From: JAFASC01 sp034669525
Lineage (GTDB): Bacteria > Pseudomonadota > Alphaproteobacteria > Rhizobiales > Beijerinckiaceae
Assembly: GCA_034669525.1 (NCBI GenBank)
Contig: JAXDNH010000022.1
Span: forward strand, 1 to 23,409
Reading direction: 5' to 3'
DNA length: 23,409 nucleotides
The notes under the pieces are model-generated. The model did not search any database. It had not been told where the DNA came from and was given only the letters and a program-made list of their open reading frames with translations. Numbering within the stretch: the first letter of the stretch is position 1; each line of letters begins with the position of its first letter. Made by a program: the position numbers and the translations under genes. Positions 14,748 to 21,968 of the stretch are shown here, one piece after another.

Positions 14748-15635
14748 TCAGGCGGTCCTTCCGAAGAGCCCAGCCGGCCTCACAAGCAGCACGATGGCCA
14801 TGACGACGAAGATGACGGTGTTGGAAGCCTCGGGATAGAACACTTTCGTCAGCCCCTCGACGAGGCCGAGCAAAAACCCGGTGACGATCGAGCCAAGGAT
14901 GGAGCCCATGCCGCCGATGACGACGACCGCAAACACCACGATGATGAAGTCGGCGCCCATAAGGGGCCGGACCTGGTTGATCGGTGCGGCGAGCACACCC
15001 GCCAGCGCGGCGAGCGCGACGCCGAAGCCGTAAGTCAGTGTCACCATGCGCGGCACATTGATGCCGAAAGCGCGCACTAAGGTTGGGTTTTCGGTGGCGG
15101 CGCGAAGGTTGGCGCCGAGCCGCGTCTTTTCGATGACGAACCATGTCGCAAGGCACACGATGAGGGAGAAGATGATTACCCAGCCGCGATAATTCGGCAG
15201 GAACATAAAGCCGAGGTTAGTGCCGCCGCTGAGTTCGCGCGGGATGGCGTACGGCAGACCGGACGACCCGAAATAATTCTGGAACACGCCCTGGATGATG
15301 AGAGCGAGACCGAATGTCAGCAGAAGTCCGTAGAGGTGATCGAGCCCGGCCAGACGCTGCAACATCGTCCGTTCGATGACCATGCCAAGGAAACCCACGA
15401 CAAGCGGCGATATGATGAGCGCGAACCAGTAATTCAAACCGATCAGGTTTAGGAGAAAATACGCGCAGAAGGCGCCGACCATATAAAGCGCGCCATGCGC
15501 AAAATTGATGATGTTGAGCATGCCGAAGATCACGGCGAGGCCGAGGCTCAACAGCGCATAAAAAGCGCCATTGATCAGCCCAAGCAGCAATTGTCCGAAC
15601 AGCGCCTGCGTGGAAATTCCGAGAAGAGGGATCAT
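14748..15635 (-). CDS. livH: Branched-chain-type ABC importer permease LivH
   Basis: This 295-aa membrane subunit has the LivH signature GLINGAFYALLSLGLAVIFGMLNIINFAHGALYM at its N-terminus, TRLGANLRAATENPTLVRAFGIN as coupling loop, and VVVIGGMGSILGSIVTGF near the end. It pairs with LivM. It starts 62 bases after the livK stop, with a long stem-loop in that gap, and runs directly into livM with one base between them. Confidence 0.92.
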   Translation of the reverse strand: MIPLLGISTQALFGQLLLGLINGAFYALLSLGLAVIFGMLNIINFAHGALYMVGAFCAYFLLNLIGLNYWFALIISPLVVGFLGMVIERTMLQRLAGLDHLYGLLLTFGLALIIQGVFQNYFGSSGLPYAIPRELSGGTNLGFMFLPNYRGWVIIFSLIVCLATWFVIEKTRLGANLRAATENPTLVRAFGINVPRMVTLTYGFGVALAALAGVLAAPINQVRPLMGADFIIVVFAVVVIGGMGSILGSIVTGFLLGLVEGLTKVFYPEASNTVIFVVMAIVLLVRPAGLFGRTA

Positions 15636-15658
15636 CGAATCCGCCGATCAGAATTGGG

Positions 15659-15692
15659 AACGGTGCGGCTGGCTCACGAGAGCCGCACCGTT
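15659..15692 (-). promoter_or_regulatory. 12-bp stem-loop between livK and livH
   Basis: AACGGTGCGGCT (15659-15670) pairs perfectly with AGCCGCACCGTT (15681-15692) around a 10-base loop. It begins six bases after the livK stop codon. No T-run follows on the minus strand, so it is more likely an mRNA-stabilising or partly attenuating hairpin than a full terminator. It would favour binding-protein expression over the permeases. Confidence 0.6.
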
Positions 15693-15697
15693 AGAGC

Positions 15698-16912
15698 TTA
15701 CTTTTTGACGAGCGGGCACTCGCTTTCCGACAGCGGCCGGAAAGCCTGATCGGCGGGGATCGTCGCCTTCGTGATGTAATAATCCCACGGCCCCTTGGAC
15801 TCGCCCGGCTTCTTCACCTGGAAGAGATAGGCGGGATGAATGTTACGGCCGTCCTGACGGATATTGCCCTTGCCGAAGATGCTATCATCAACCGGCATTT
15901 CCTTCATCTTGGCGACGACTTTCGCGCCGTCGTCCGGGTTGCTGCCGAGCGCGTCGAGCGCCTTGAGATAATGCAGCTCCGCCGAATAGACGCCAGCCTG
16001 CACCATTGTCGGCATTGCGCCGCTCGTCATCTTCGAGGCAAATTTCTTCGAGAATGCGCGCGTACCATCATTCATGTCCCAGTAGAAGGTCTCGGTAAAA
16101 GTCAGGCCCTGCGACGCATTCAGGCCGAGCGCGTGCACGTCGGTTATAAAGAGGAGAAGCGCGGCAAGCGTCTGACCGCTTTGCGTGATGCCAAACTCGG
16201 CAGCTTGCTTGACGGCATTTGTCGTGTCGCCGCCGGCGTTAGCCAGCCCGATGACCTTCGCCTTCGAATTCTGCGCCTGCAGAAGGAAGGACGAGAAGTC
16301 TGGCGAGTTGAGCGGATGCCGCACCGTGCCGAGCACCTTGCCATTAGCCTTTGTCACCGCGTTTGTCGTGTCGCGTTCGAGCGCCGCACCGAAGGCATAA
16401 TCGGCGGTCAGGAAGAACCAGGTATCGCCGCCAGACTTTGTCAGCGCCGTGCCGGTTCCGTTGGCGAGCGCGTAGGTATCGTAAGTCCAGTGGATCGTGT
16501 TCGGCGTGCAGGCCTTGTTGGTCAGGTCGGATGTGCCGGCGCCGGAATTTAGGAAAACCTTATTCTTCTCCTTGATGACGTTGTTGACGGCGAGCGCTAC
16601 ACCCGAATTCGGCACGTCAACGATGACGTCGACCTTGTCCACGTCGAACCATTGACGCGCGATGCTGGTGCCGACGTCCGGCTTGTTCTGGTGATCGGCG
16701 GAGACGACATCGATCTTCCAGCCTTTGCCGGTCATGCCGGAATCTTCCACAGCCATCTGTGCCGCAAGGGTCGAGCCCGGTCCGCCGATATCGGCGTACA
16801 GACTGGATTGATCGGATAATGCACCGATCTTTACATTTTTGTTCTGCGCCGCGGCCGATCCCGCCCAGGCCAGAGCCGCAGCGAGCGCCGTGATAGCAAC
16901 TGAACTTCTCAT
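15698..16912 (-). CDS. livK: Liv-type periplasmic substrate-binding protein
   Basis: This 404-aa protein has a Sec signal peptide (MRSSVAITALAAALAWAGSAAAQ) and the type I periplasmic binding fold: VKIGALSDQSSLYADIGGPGS at the start of lobe 1, VDVIVDVPNSGVALAV, and FLTADYAFGAALERDT in lobe 2. It is longer than E. coli LivK. Similar proteins in Rhodopseudomonas/Bradyrhizobium form large paralogous groups, several of which bind aromatic acids rather than amino acids, so the ligand is open; the symbol denotes the family. GGGAG lies close upstream of the ATG. It sits between livF (27 bases upstream) and livH, not at the head of the operon. Confidence 0.88.
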   Translation of the reverse strand: MRSSVAITALAAALAWAGSAAAQNKNVKIGALSDQSSLYADIGGPGSTLAAQMAVEDSGMTGKGWKIDVVSADHQNKPDVGTSIARQWFDVDKVDVIVDVPNSGVALAVNNVIKEKNKVFLNSGAGTSDLTNKACTPNTIHWTYDTYALANGTGTALTKSGGDTWFFLTADYAFGAALERDTTNAVTKANGKVLGTVRHPLNSPDFSSFLLQAQNSKAKVIGLANAGGDTTNAVKQAAEFGITQSGQTLAALLLFITDVHALGLNASQGLTFTETFYWDMNDGTRAFSKKFASKMTSGAMPTMVQAGVYSAELHYLKALDALGSNPDDGAKVVAKMKEMPVDDSIFGKGNIRQDGRNIHPAYLFQVKKPGESKGPWDYYITKATIPADQAFRPLSESECPLVKK

Positions 16913-16939
16913 CTTTGATATCTCCCGATCTTTGAGTTT

Positions 16940-17653
16940 CTAAACGCCCAGATATTGGTGCAGTTTGCTCATATTCGCCTGCAATTCGCTATTGGCGAAT
17001 GTGTCAATGATCTTCCCGTGCTCCATCACATAATAGCGGTCGGCGACCGTCGCGGCGAAGCGGAAATTCTGCTCGACGAGAAGGATAGTGAATCCCTGAT
17101 CCTTCAGTCGCGCGATCGTTTTTCCAATCTGCTGAATGATGACGGGCGCGAGCCCTTCGGTTGGCTCATCAAGAAGCAGAAGTCGTGCGCCGGTGCGCAG
17201 GATGCGGCCGATCGCCAGCATCTGCTGCTCGCCGCCGGAAAGTTTGGTGCCCTGGCTCGTCAGCCGTTCTTTCAGGTTCGGGAAGAGCTCGAAAATCTGG
17301 TCGAGCGTTAGTCCGCCTGGCTTCACCTGTGGCGGAAGCAGCAGATTTTCCTTGACATCAAGACTTGCGAAGATGCCTCGCTCCTCCGGGCAAAAGGCAA
17401 TTCCCATCCTTGCGATGCGGTCGGAATTGGCGCGTATCGTTTCCTTATCCTCGAAGCGGATGGATCCCTGCCGCTTGCCGACAATCCCCATGACAGATTT
17501 CAGCGTCGTCGTTTTGCCGGCGCCGTTGCGGCCGAGGAGCGTCACGACTTCCCCAGGACGGACATCGAAGTTCACGCCGTGCAGGATGTGGGACTCGCCA
17601 TACCAGGCCTGCAGTCCGTCAATCTTCAGAAGTGCGCCGTTCGCCTCAGGCAT
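16940..17653 (-). CDS. livF: Branched-chain-type ABC importer ATPase LivF
   Basis: This 237-aa cytoplasmic ATPase has Walker A GRNGAGKTT (41-49), the signature LSGGEQQ (138-144), Walker B LLLLDEPTEGL (158-168) and the H-loop ILLVEQN, with Gln replacing the switch His as is usual in LivF proteins. CPEERGIF (88-95) is also LivF-typical. It energises the importer as a heterodimer with LivG. Its start overlaps the end of livG by eight bases, so translation is coupled. Confidence 0.93.
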   Translation of the reverse strand: MPEANGALLKIDGLQAWYGESHILHGVNFDVRPGEVVTLLGRNGAGKTTTLKSVMGIVGKRQGSIRFEDKETIRANSDRIARMGIAFCPEERGIFASLDVKENLLLPPQVKPGGLTLDQIFELFPNLKERLTSQGTKLSGGEQQMLAIGRILRTGARLLLLDEPTEGLAPVIIQQIGKTIARLKDQGFTILLVEQNFRFAATVADRYYVMEHGKIIDTFANSELQANMSKLHQYLGV

Positions 17654-18401
17654 GACCCGCCCCGAGATAAGCCTGCTGCACTTCCGGATTTTTCGACACC
17701 GTCGCGTAATCGCCTTCGGCGAGGATATGGCCGCGCGTCAGCACCGTGATCGTATCGGAAAGGTTGGCGACGACGTTGAGATTGTGTTCTACCATCAAAA
17801 TCGTGCGATTGACGGAGACGCGCTTCACGAGTTTGGCGACGTTGTCGATGTCTTCGTGACCCATTCCGGCCATGGGTTCGTCGAGCAGCATCATTTCGGG
17901 GTCGAGCGCCAAAGTGGTCGCGATCTCGAGCGCGCGTTTTCGCCCGTATGGCATCTCGACTGCAGTCGTACGGGCGAATTCGGTCAAGCCGACGTCGGTG
18001 AGCAGCTGATGCGCACGATTGTTGAGCGACGTCAGCACTTTTTTCGAGCGCCAAAAGTCAAAAGAATCGCCGCGTCCGCGCTGCAACGCGATGCGCACGT
18101 TTTCGAGCGCGGTGAGATGTGGGAACACCGCCGATATCTGGAATGAGCGCACGAGTCCGAGCCGCGCAATATCGGCCGGCTTGAGCGCGGTAATGTCACG
18201 ATCCTTGTAGACGATGCGCCCGCGCGTCGGGTTCAGGAACTTCGTGAGCAGATTGAAGCAGGTTGTCTTGCCGGCGCCGTTCGGGCCGATCAAGGCGTGG
18301 ATCGATCCGCGCTTGACGCGCAAATTCACGTCGCGCACCGCCGTGAAGCCGGCGAACTCCTTCGTCAAGCCCTCGGTCACGAGGACGTATTCGTCGCTCA
18401 C
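17646..18401 (-). CDS. livG: Branched-chain-type ABC importer ATPase LivG
   Basis: This 251-aa ATPase is the first gene of the operon. It has Walker A GPNGAGKTT (39-47), Q-loop VRSFQI (84-89), a LivG-type degenerate signature MPYGRKRALEIA (150-161), Walker B MMLLDEPMAGM (170-180) and H-loop ILMVEHN. The insertion around RGRGDSFDFWRSKK (108-121) is normal for LivG. The 97-bp gap before it must contain the operon promoter; I see no convincing consensus there. Confidence 0.93.
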   Translation of the reverse strand: MSDEYVLVTEGLTKEFAGFTAVRDVNLRVKRGSIHALIGPNGAGKTTCFNLLTKFLNPTRGRIVYKDRDITALKPADIARLGLVRSFQISAVFPHLTALENVRIALQRGRGDSFDFWRSKKVLTSLNNRAHQLLTDVGLTEFARTTAVEMPYGRKRALEIATTLALDPEMMLLDEPMAGMGHEDIDNVAKLVKRVSVNRTILMVEHNLNVVANLSDTITVLTRGHILAEGDYATVSKNPEVQQAYLGAGHA

Positions 18402-18498
18402 GCTTTACTGCCTCCCCGAACTGGCGCCGGTTCAAATCCGCGCACATTGTTAGAGGCAGCCTAATCAGGCGCCGCGCGTATAATCAAGGGGAGGGTGG

Positions 18499-19269
18499 TC
18501 AGATGACCCAGTCTTCGCGAACGATGGCTTCGGCAAAGAGGATGTCGCGAATGCGTGCCGCCGAGTGACGTAGCGCGACGTCGTCGCGCCGGCGCGGATG
18601 CGGCACATCGATATTGAGCGAAATCTTCACTTCGCCTGGGCGCCCGCCAAGTGCGACCACCCGATCGGCGAGATAGACCGCTTCGTCGATGTCGTGGGTA
18701 ACGAACAGAACGGTCTGACCGGACGCCCGCTGTACGCGGACGAGTTCGTCCTGCAGGGCCTCGCGCGTTTGCACATCGAGCGCGCTGAATGGCTCATCCA
18801 TGAGCAGGATGGCCGGGCGCACGGCGAGCGCTCGCGCGAGCGCGACGCGCTGACGTTGCCCGCCGGAGAGCTGATGCGGGAAGCGGCCGGCAAGCTCGCG
18901 CAGGCCGACGCCGGCAAGGGCGGTGAGGGCGCGCTCGCGGCGCGCCGCCCGGGAGAGCCGGGTCTTCTCCAGGCCGAAGCAGACATTCGAAAGAATGCGC
19001 CGCCAGGGCAGGAGGCGCGAATCCTGGAAGACGAGCGCCATGGCGCGGTCGGCGCTGACATCCGGATTGAGCCGCACGGTTCCCGCGGACGGCGTGGCGA
19101 GCCCGATGAGGACGCGAAGCAGGGTGGACTTGCCCACGCCGGATGGCCCGACGATCGCGACGAACTCGCCGGGCGCGATTTCGAGGTCGAGGCCGCGGAG
19201 CACCTCAGTGCGGGCGCCGCCCTGATCGAAGGCGATGCCGAGCCCCTCGATGACGATCACGCTTTCCAT
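18499..19269 (-). CDS. ABC importer ATPase, nitrate/sulfonate/taurine type
   Basis: This 256-aa ATPase resembles SsuB/TauB/NrtD. It has Walker A GPSGVGKST (41-49), Q-loop VFQDSRLLPWR (80-90, the LLPW typical of this family), signature LSGGQRQR (134-141), Walker B ILLMDEPFSALD (154-165) and H-loop FVTHDIDEAVYLADRV. It powers import with the permease encoded just upstream, whose gene it overlaps by 13 bases. It is the last gene of a three-gene minus-strand operon. The substrate is unknown; aliphatic sulfonates, taurine, nitrate, thiamine precursors or aromatic acids are all possible for the family. Confidence 0.9.
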   Translation of the reverse strand: MESVIVIEGLGIAFDQGGARTEVLRGLDLEIAPGEFVAIVGPSGVGKSTLLRVLIGLATPSAGTVRLNPDVSADRAMALVFQDSRLLPWRRILSNVCFGLEKTRLSRAARRERALTALAGVGLRELAGRFPHQLSGGQRQRVALARALAVRPAILLMDEPFSALDVQTREALQDELVRVQRASGQTVLFVTHDIDEAVYLADRVVALGGRPGEVKISLNIDVPHPRRRDDVALRHSAARIRDILFAEAIVREDWVI

Positions 19270-20009
19270 ACGAGCAGCCGCGACTGAAGGAAAACGAAGG
19301 CGGTGTCGACAAGGCCGTAGAGCGCCGCCATGGTCAGCATGTAGACGACAACGATGTCGGTCGCGAGGAGGCTTGAGGCCTGCTGCATCCGCTGGCCGAG
19401 GCCGCTGACGCCGAAGAGTTCGGATGCGACAACCGCCATCCAGGCCTGGCCGAGCGCGGTGCGCACGCCGATCAGTATGCCGGGCAGCGCGGCAGGGAAG
19501 AGCACTTTGATGAGTTTTTCAGGCCCGGACTGGAAGCCGAACGCTTCGGCGACTTCGACCAAGTCGCGGTCGACGCCCCGGATCGCGCCTTGCGCTGCGA
19601 AAAAGACGATCCAGAAACAGCCGATCGCGATGATGAAGACCGCCGCCGTCTGATCGATGCCAAACCAGAGGATAGCGAAGGGCACCCAGGCAAGGCCTGG
19701 GATGGGTCGCAGCACCCGCACGATCCAGGCGAGCGCCCAGTCGAACGGGCGATACATGCCGGTTGCGACACCAAGGATGATGCCGCAGGCTGTCCCGCAA
19801 GCGAGGCCGATCGCGTAATGCCACAAGCTGAAAAGGACGGAATCGCCCCAGATGCCGCTCTTTGCCTCGTGTAGGAAAGCGGCCGGGAGTTGACTTGGCG
19901 CAGGGAGAAGCGTCGGCGGAAGCACGCCAAAGCGTGGGATGAGCTCCCAGATGCCGAGGAAAACCGCGAGCCCGATCGCCGCCAAGAGATAGGGCGTCGA
20001 GCCCCGCAT
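19257..20009 (-). CDS. ABC importer permease, nitrate/sulfonate/taurine type
   Basis: This 250-aa membrane protein of the SsuC/TauC family has about six hydrophobic segments. Landmarks are LLPAPSQLPAAF in the first periplasmic loop, PGLAWVPFAILWFGID, and the cytoplasmic coupling helix region EVAEAFGFQSGPEKLIKVLFPAALPGILIGVRTALGQAW, matching the EAA motif of binding-protein-dependent permeases. It sits 16 bases after the binding-protein gene and overlaps the ATPase gene. Confidence 0.9.
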   Translation of the reverse strand: MRGSTPYLLAAIGLAVFLGIWELIPRFGVLPPTLLPAPSQLPAAFLHEAKSGIWGDSVLFSLWHYAIGLACGTACGIILGVATGMYRPFDWALAWIVRVLRPIPGLAWVPFAILWFGIDQTAAVFIIAIGCFWIVFFAAQGAIRGVDRDLVEVAEAFGFQSGPEKLIKVLFPAALPGILIGVRTALGQAWMAVVASELFGVSGLGQRMQQASSLLATDIVVVYMLTMAALYGLVDTAFVFLQSRLLVWKA

Positions 20010-20025
20010 CGGTTGAACCCGCGTC

Positions 20026-21033
20026 CTATTTGCCGGCTGTCGCCTTCACATAGAAGGAGGGGTCGAACAAGCCTTCGAGCGGATATTCCTTGTCGAGCGT
20101 GCCGATCTTCACCTGATAGGCCTGCATCTTGCGGGTGGAGCCGACGATCACGCGCGGATCGGCGGTGAATTTTGAAGCCGGCGAGGAGAGCGATTTCAGG
20201 ATCGTTGCGTCATCGACGATGCCCTTGCCGAGTGCGGCCTCGATCGCCGGCACGGCCTTCTGCGGCTCCTTCTCGATGATGTTTGTTGCCTGGACGATAG
20301 CATCGACGAGCTTCTGCACGCTGTCGGCATTTTTGGCGAGGAAGGCGCCCGAAACGGCGACCACGGTGCCTGGCTGATCCCTGAACATCTCGCCGCCATA
20401 AGCGACGACCTTGATGCGCGGGTCGCGCTGTTCGGAAACGGTGATCGCCGGCTCGCGCAACGTCGAGCCGTCAACTGCCCCCGCAAGCAGGGCCTGTTGA
20501 GTTGCGTCAATACCCATCGTGATGATGTCGTAGTCGGCCTTCCCGACGTGGGCGACCTCGTCGAGCCAATAGACCAGCGTCGTGTGCGGCACGGAACCCG
20601 GCGGCTGCGTCGCCATCCGGGCGGCCTTGCCGGTCGCCGCGTGAAAAGCCTTGAAAGCGTCGGCAGATGAGGTGCCCGCCTTAAAGTAAGGCGCAAACTT
20701 GCCGCCGACCGTCACCGTCATCTCTTCGATGGCGGTCGCGGCAACCACTTTGACCTCGATGCCTTTCGAGCGCGCCACCGCTAACGGCGCGACGCCGCCG
20801 ACATAGACGTCGAGCGTGCCGGAGGCGAGCGCCTGGATCATCACCGGCCCGGACTCAAAATTCGTAAAACGTGCAGTAAAACCAGCGGCTTTGAGCATTC
20901 CGAGCTGGTCGGCGACGAAGATCTGGGACGTGCCGAGAACTGGGATAAATCCGATGCGAAGCGGAATCGTCTGCGCCGACGCCGGCTGTGCCGTCAGCAG
21001 GGCTAGGGCTGCAAAAAAGCGCATTAGTTTCAT
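20026..21033 (-). CDS. ABC importer substrate-binding protein, nitrate/sulfonate/taurine type
   Basis: This 335-aa protein has a signal peptide (MKLMRFFAALALLTAQPASAQ) and an NMT1/SsuA-like fold: LRIGFIPVLGTSQIFVADQLGMLKAAGF, then VMIQALASGTLDVYVGGVAPLAVARSKGIEVKVVA, the classic early region of the family. It delivers an unknown ligand to the permease. AGGA six bases before the ATG supports the start. It is first in its operon; a strong terminator of the preceding GlsB-like gene lies about 30 bases upstream, so the promoter must lie within or very near that short stretch. Confidence 0.88.
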   Translation of the reverse strand: MKLMRFFAALALLTAQPASAQTIPLRIGFIPVLGTSQIFVADQLGMLKAAGFTARFTNFESGPVMIQALASGTLDVYVGGVAPLAVARSKGIEVKVVAATAIEEMTVTVGGKFAPYFKAGTSSADAFKAFHAATGKAARMATQPPGSVPHTTLVYWLDEVAHVGKADYDIITMGIDATQQALLAGAVDGSTLREPAITVSEQRDPRIKVVAYGGEMFRDQPGTVVAVSGAFLAKNADSVQKLVDAIVQATNIIEKEPQKAVPAIEAALGKGIVDDATILKSLSSPASKFTADPRVIVGSTRKMQAYQVKIGTLDKEYPLEGLFDPSFYVKATAGK

Positions 21034-21065
21034 GAGCTTTCCTGAAACGGCTCACCTGAAATGGA

Positions 21066-21106
21066 AACAGCCGAAGTCGGCGACAAACGCCGGAACTTCG
21101 GCTGTT
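21066..21106 (-). terminator. Strong stem-loop terminator after the GlsB-like gene
   Basis: AACAGCCGAAGT (21066-21077) pairs perfectly with ACTTCGGCTGTT (21095-21106). An inner CGGCG/CGCCG stem (21078-21082 with 21088-21092) adds five pairs, separated by a two-base bulge. On the minus strand it is followed by TTTCCATTTC counting the stem's final T residues. It separates the GlsB-like gene from the ABC operon. Confidence 0.65.
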
Positions 21107-21126
21107 CGTGGTTCGTCGTCGGTTTT

Positions 21127-21420
21127 TTACAGCCAGCGGCGCGGGCCAGTGCCGCCCGGCCCGTCAGCATAACCTTTGCCGGCAATGAGGTGGTAGATGA
21201 ACAGCACGATCACGGCGCCGACGATCGCGCCGATAAGTCCGGCGCCCTGATCGGGCCGATACCAGCCGAGCGCCTGGCCGATCCAGGTCGCGAGGAAGGC
21301 GCCGATGATGCCGAGGATACAGGTCAGGATGAAACCCTGCGGATTGTTCGGCGCCGGCGAAAGCCAACGCGCGATCAGGCCGGCGATGAAGCCGATGATA
21401 ATGATCCAAATGTAGTGCAT
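21127..21420 (-). CDS. GlsB/YeaQ/YmgE-family stress membrane protein
   Basis: This 97-aa protein consists of three hydrophobic segments (about 2-20, 29-50, 60-80) with glycine-rich small-residue patterns and the family features GFIAGLIARWL, the internal IIGAFLATWIG, and GLIGAIVGAVIVLFIYHLI. The family (once called transglycosylase-associated proteins) consists of tiny inner-membrane proteins often induced by stress; the molecular function is unknown. The C-terminal tail ADGPGGTGPRRWL is polar. A degenerate EcfG-type promoter lies about 30-55 bases upstream. Confidence 0.88.
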   Translation of the reverse strand: MHYIWIIIIGFIAGLIARWLSPAPNNPQGFILTCILGIIGAFLATWIGQALGWYRPDQGAGLIGAIVGAVIVLFIYHLIAGKGYADGPGGTGPRRWL

Positions 21421-21448
21421 GCGATCCCCCGTGGAGCTCTGCCGAGCG

Positions 21449-21474
21449 AACGTGACAATAGGGCCGTGGGTTTC
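21449..21474 (-). promoter_or_regulatory. Degenerate EcfG-type promoter before the GlsB-like gene
   Basis: On the minus strand GAAAC (21470-21474) is followed after 17 bases by CGTT (21449-21452). One base differs from GGAAC-N17-CGTT. The spacing to the ATG at 21420 is suitable and the gene belongs to a stress-linked family. Confidence 0.35.
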
Positions 21475-21488
21475 CGGGTAAAGCGCTC

Positions 21489-21968
21489 TCAGGTGCGCTT
21501 CAGCGAAATTCCGCGTCCAGCCGCTTTCGGCCAGGGCAGGCCGGCGGTCGCCGCGGCGAGCGCCGTAATCGCCGCCTGCTGGTCCGGCAGGAAGGCAGCG
21601 GCGCGGGGTTTTTCGCCGGATTGATCGATACAGAGGTAAACCTGCTCGCTCGTCGCCACCAACGTGCCCTCGGCGTTCCGCATCTCGAACCAGATGCGCA
21701 GGCGCTTGGCATCGTATTCGAGCACCCGCGCACCGGCGGCAAGTCGTTCGCCCTCCCTCACCTCGTGGTGGTAGTGGATGGTCAGCGTGGTCGTGTAGAT
21801 CGTGCGGCTCGTGCGGTCCCGGCCCTGCGTCTCGAGGCCAATCGCCTCCAAAAGCTTGTCGCCGGTGCGGCTGAAGACGAGCGCGTAATAGGCGTCGTTC
21901 ATGTGGCCATTGTAGTCGATCCAGGCGGGATCGACCGAGGTCGTGAACAGGGGCGAGGGCACTGTCAT
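21489..21968 (-). CDS. Hotdog-fold acyl-CoA thioesterase
   Basis: This 159-aa protein of the 4-hydroxybenzoyl-CoA thioesterase-like family has the signature WIDYNGHMNDAYYALVFSRTGD with catalytic-type Asp18 and the NGHMN motif (20-24). TIHYHHEVREGERL and RIWFEMRNAEGTLVATSEQVYL follow the hotdog beta-sheet pattern. The sequence is close in style to the thioesterases found in carnitine catabolism clusters (betainyl-CoA thioesterase), but no carnitine genes are here, so the substrate is open. Its ATG overlaps the stop of the glycoside hydrolase gene by four bases (ATGA), indicating coupled translation. Confidence 0.85.
   Translation of the reverse strand: MTVPSPLFTTSVDPAWIDYNGHMNDAYYALVFSRTGDKLLEAIGLETQGRDRTSRTIYTTTLTIHYHHEVREGERLAAGARVLEYDAKRLRIWFEMRNAEGTLVATSEQVYLCIDQSGEKPRAAAFLPDQQAAITALAAATAGLPWPKAAGRGISLKRT

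Noticed and set aside
18421..18450. tRNA T-arm-like string GGTTCAAATCC
   Set aside because: The flanking bases do not form a proper T stem, and the upstream bases that would be the rest of a tRNA are livG coding sequence without D or anticodon arms.
18479..18484. TATAAT on the plus strand between livG and the ABC ATPase gene
   Set aside because: No -35 box lies at suitable distance and no plus-strand gene follows for several kilobases; both neighbouring operons run on the minus strand.
21093..21118. Plus-strand GGAAC-N17-CGTC resembling an EcfG promoter
   Set aside because: It lies within the terminator stem of the GlsB-like gene and no plus-strand gene follows it.
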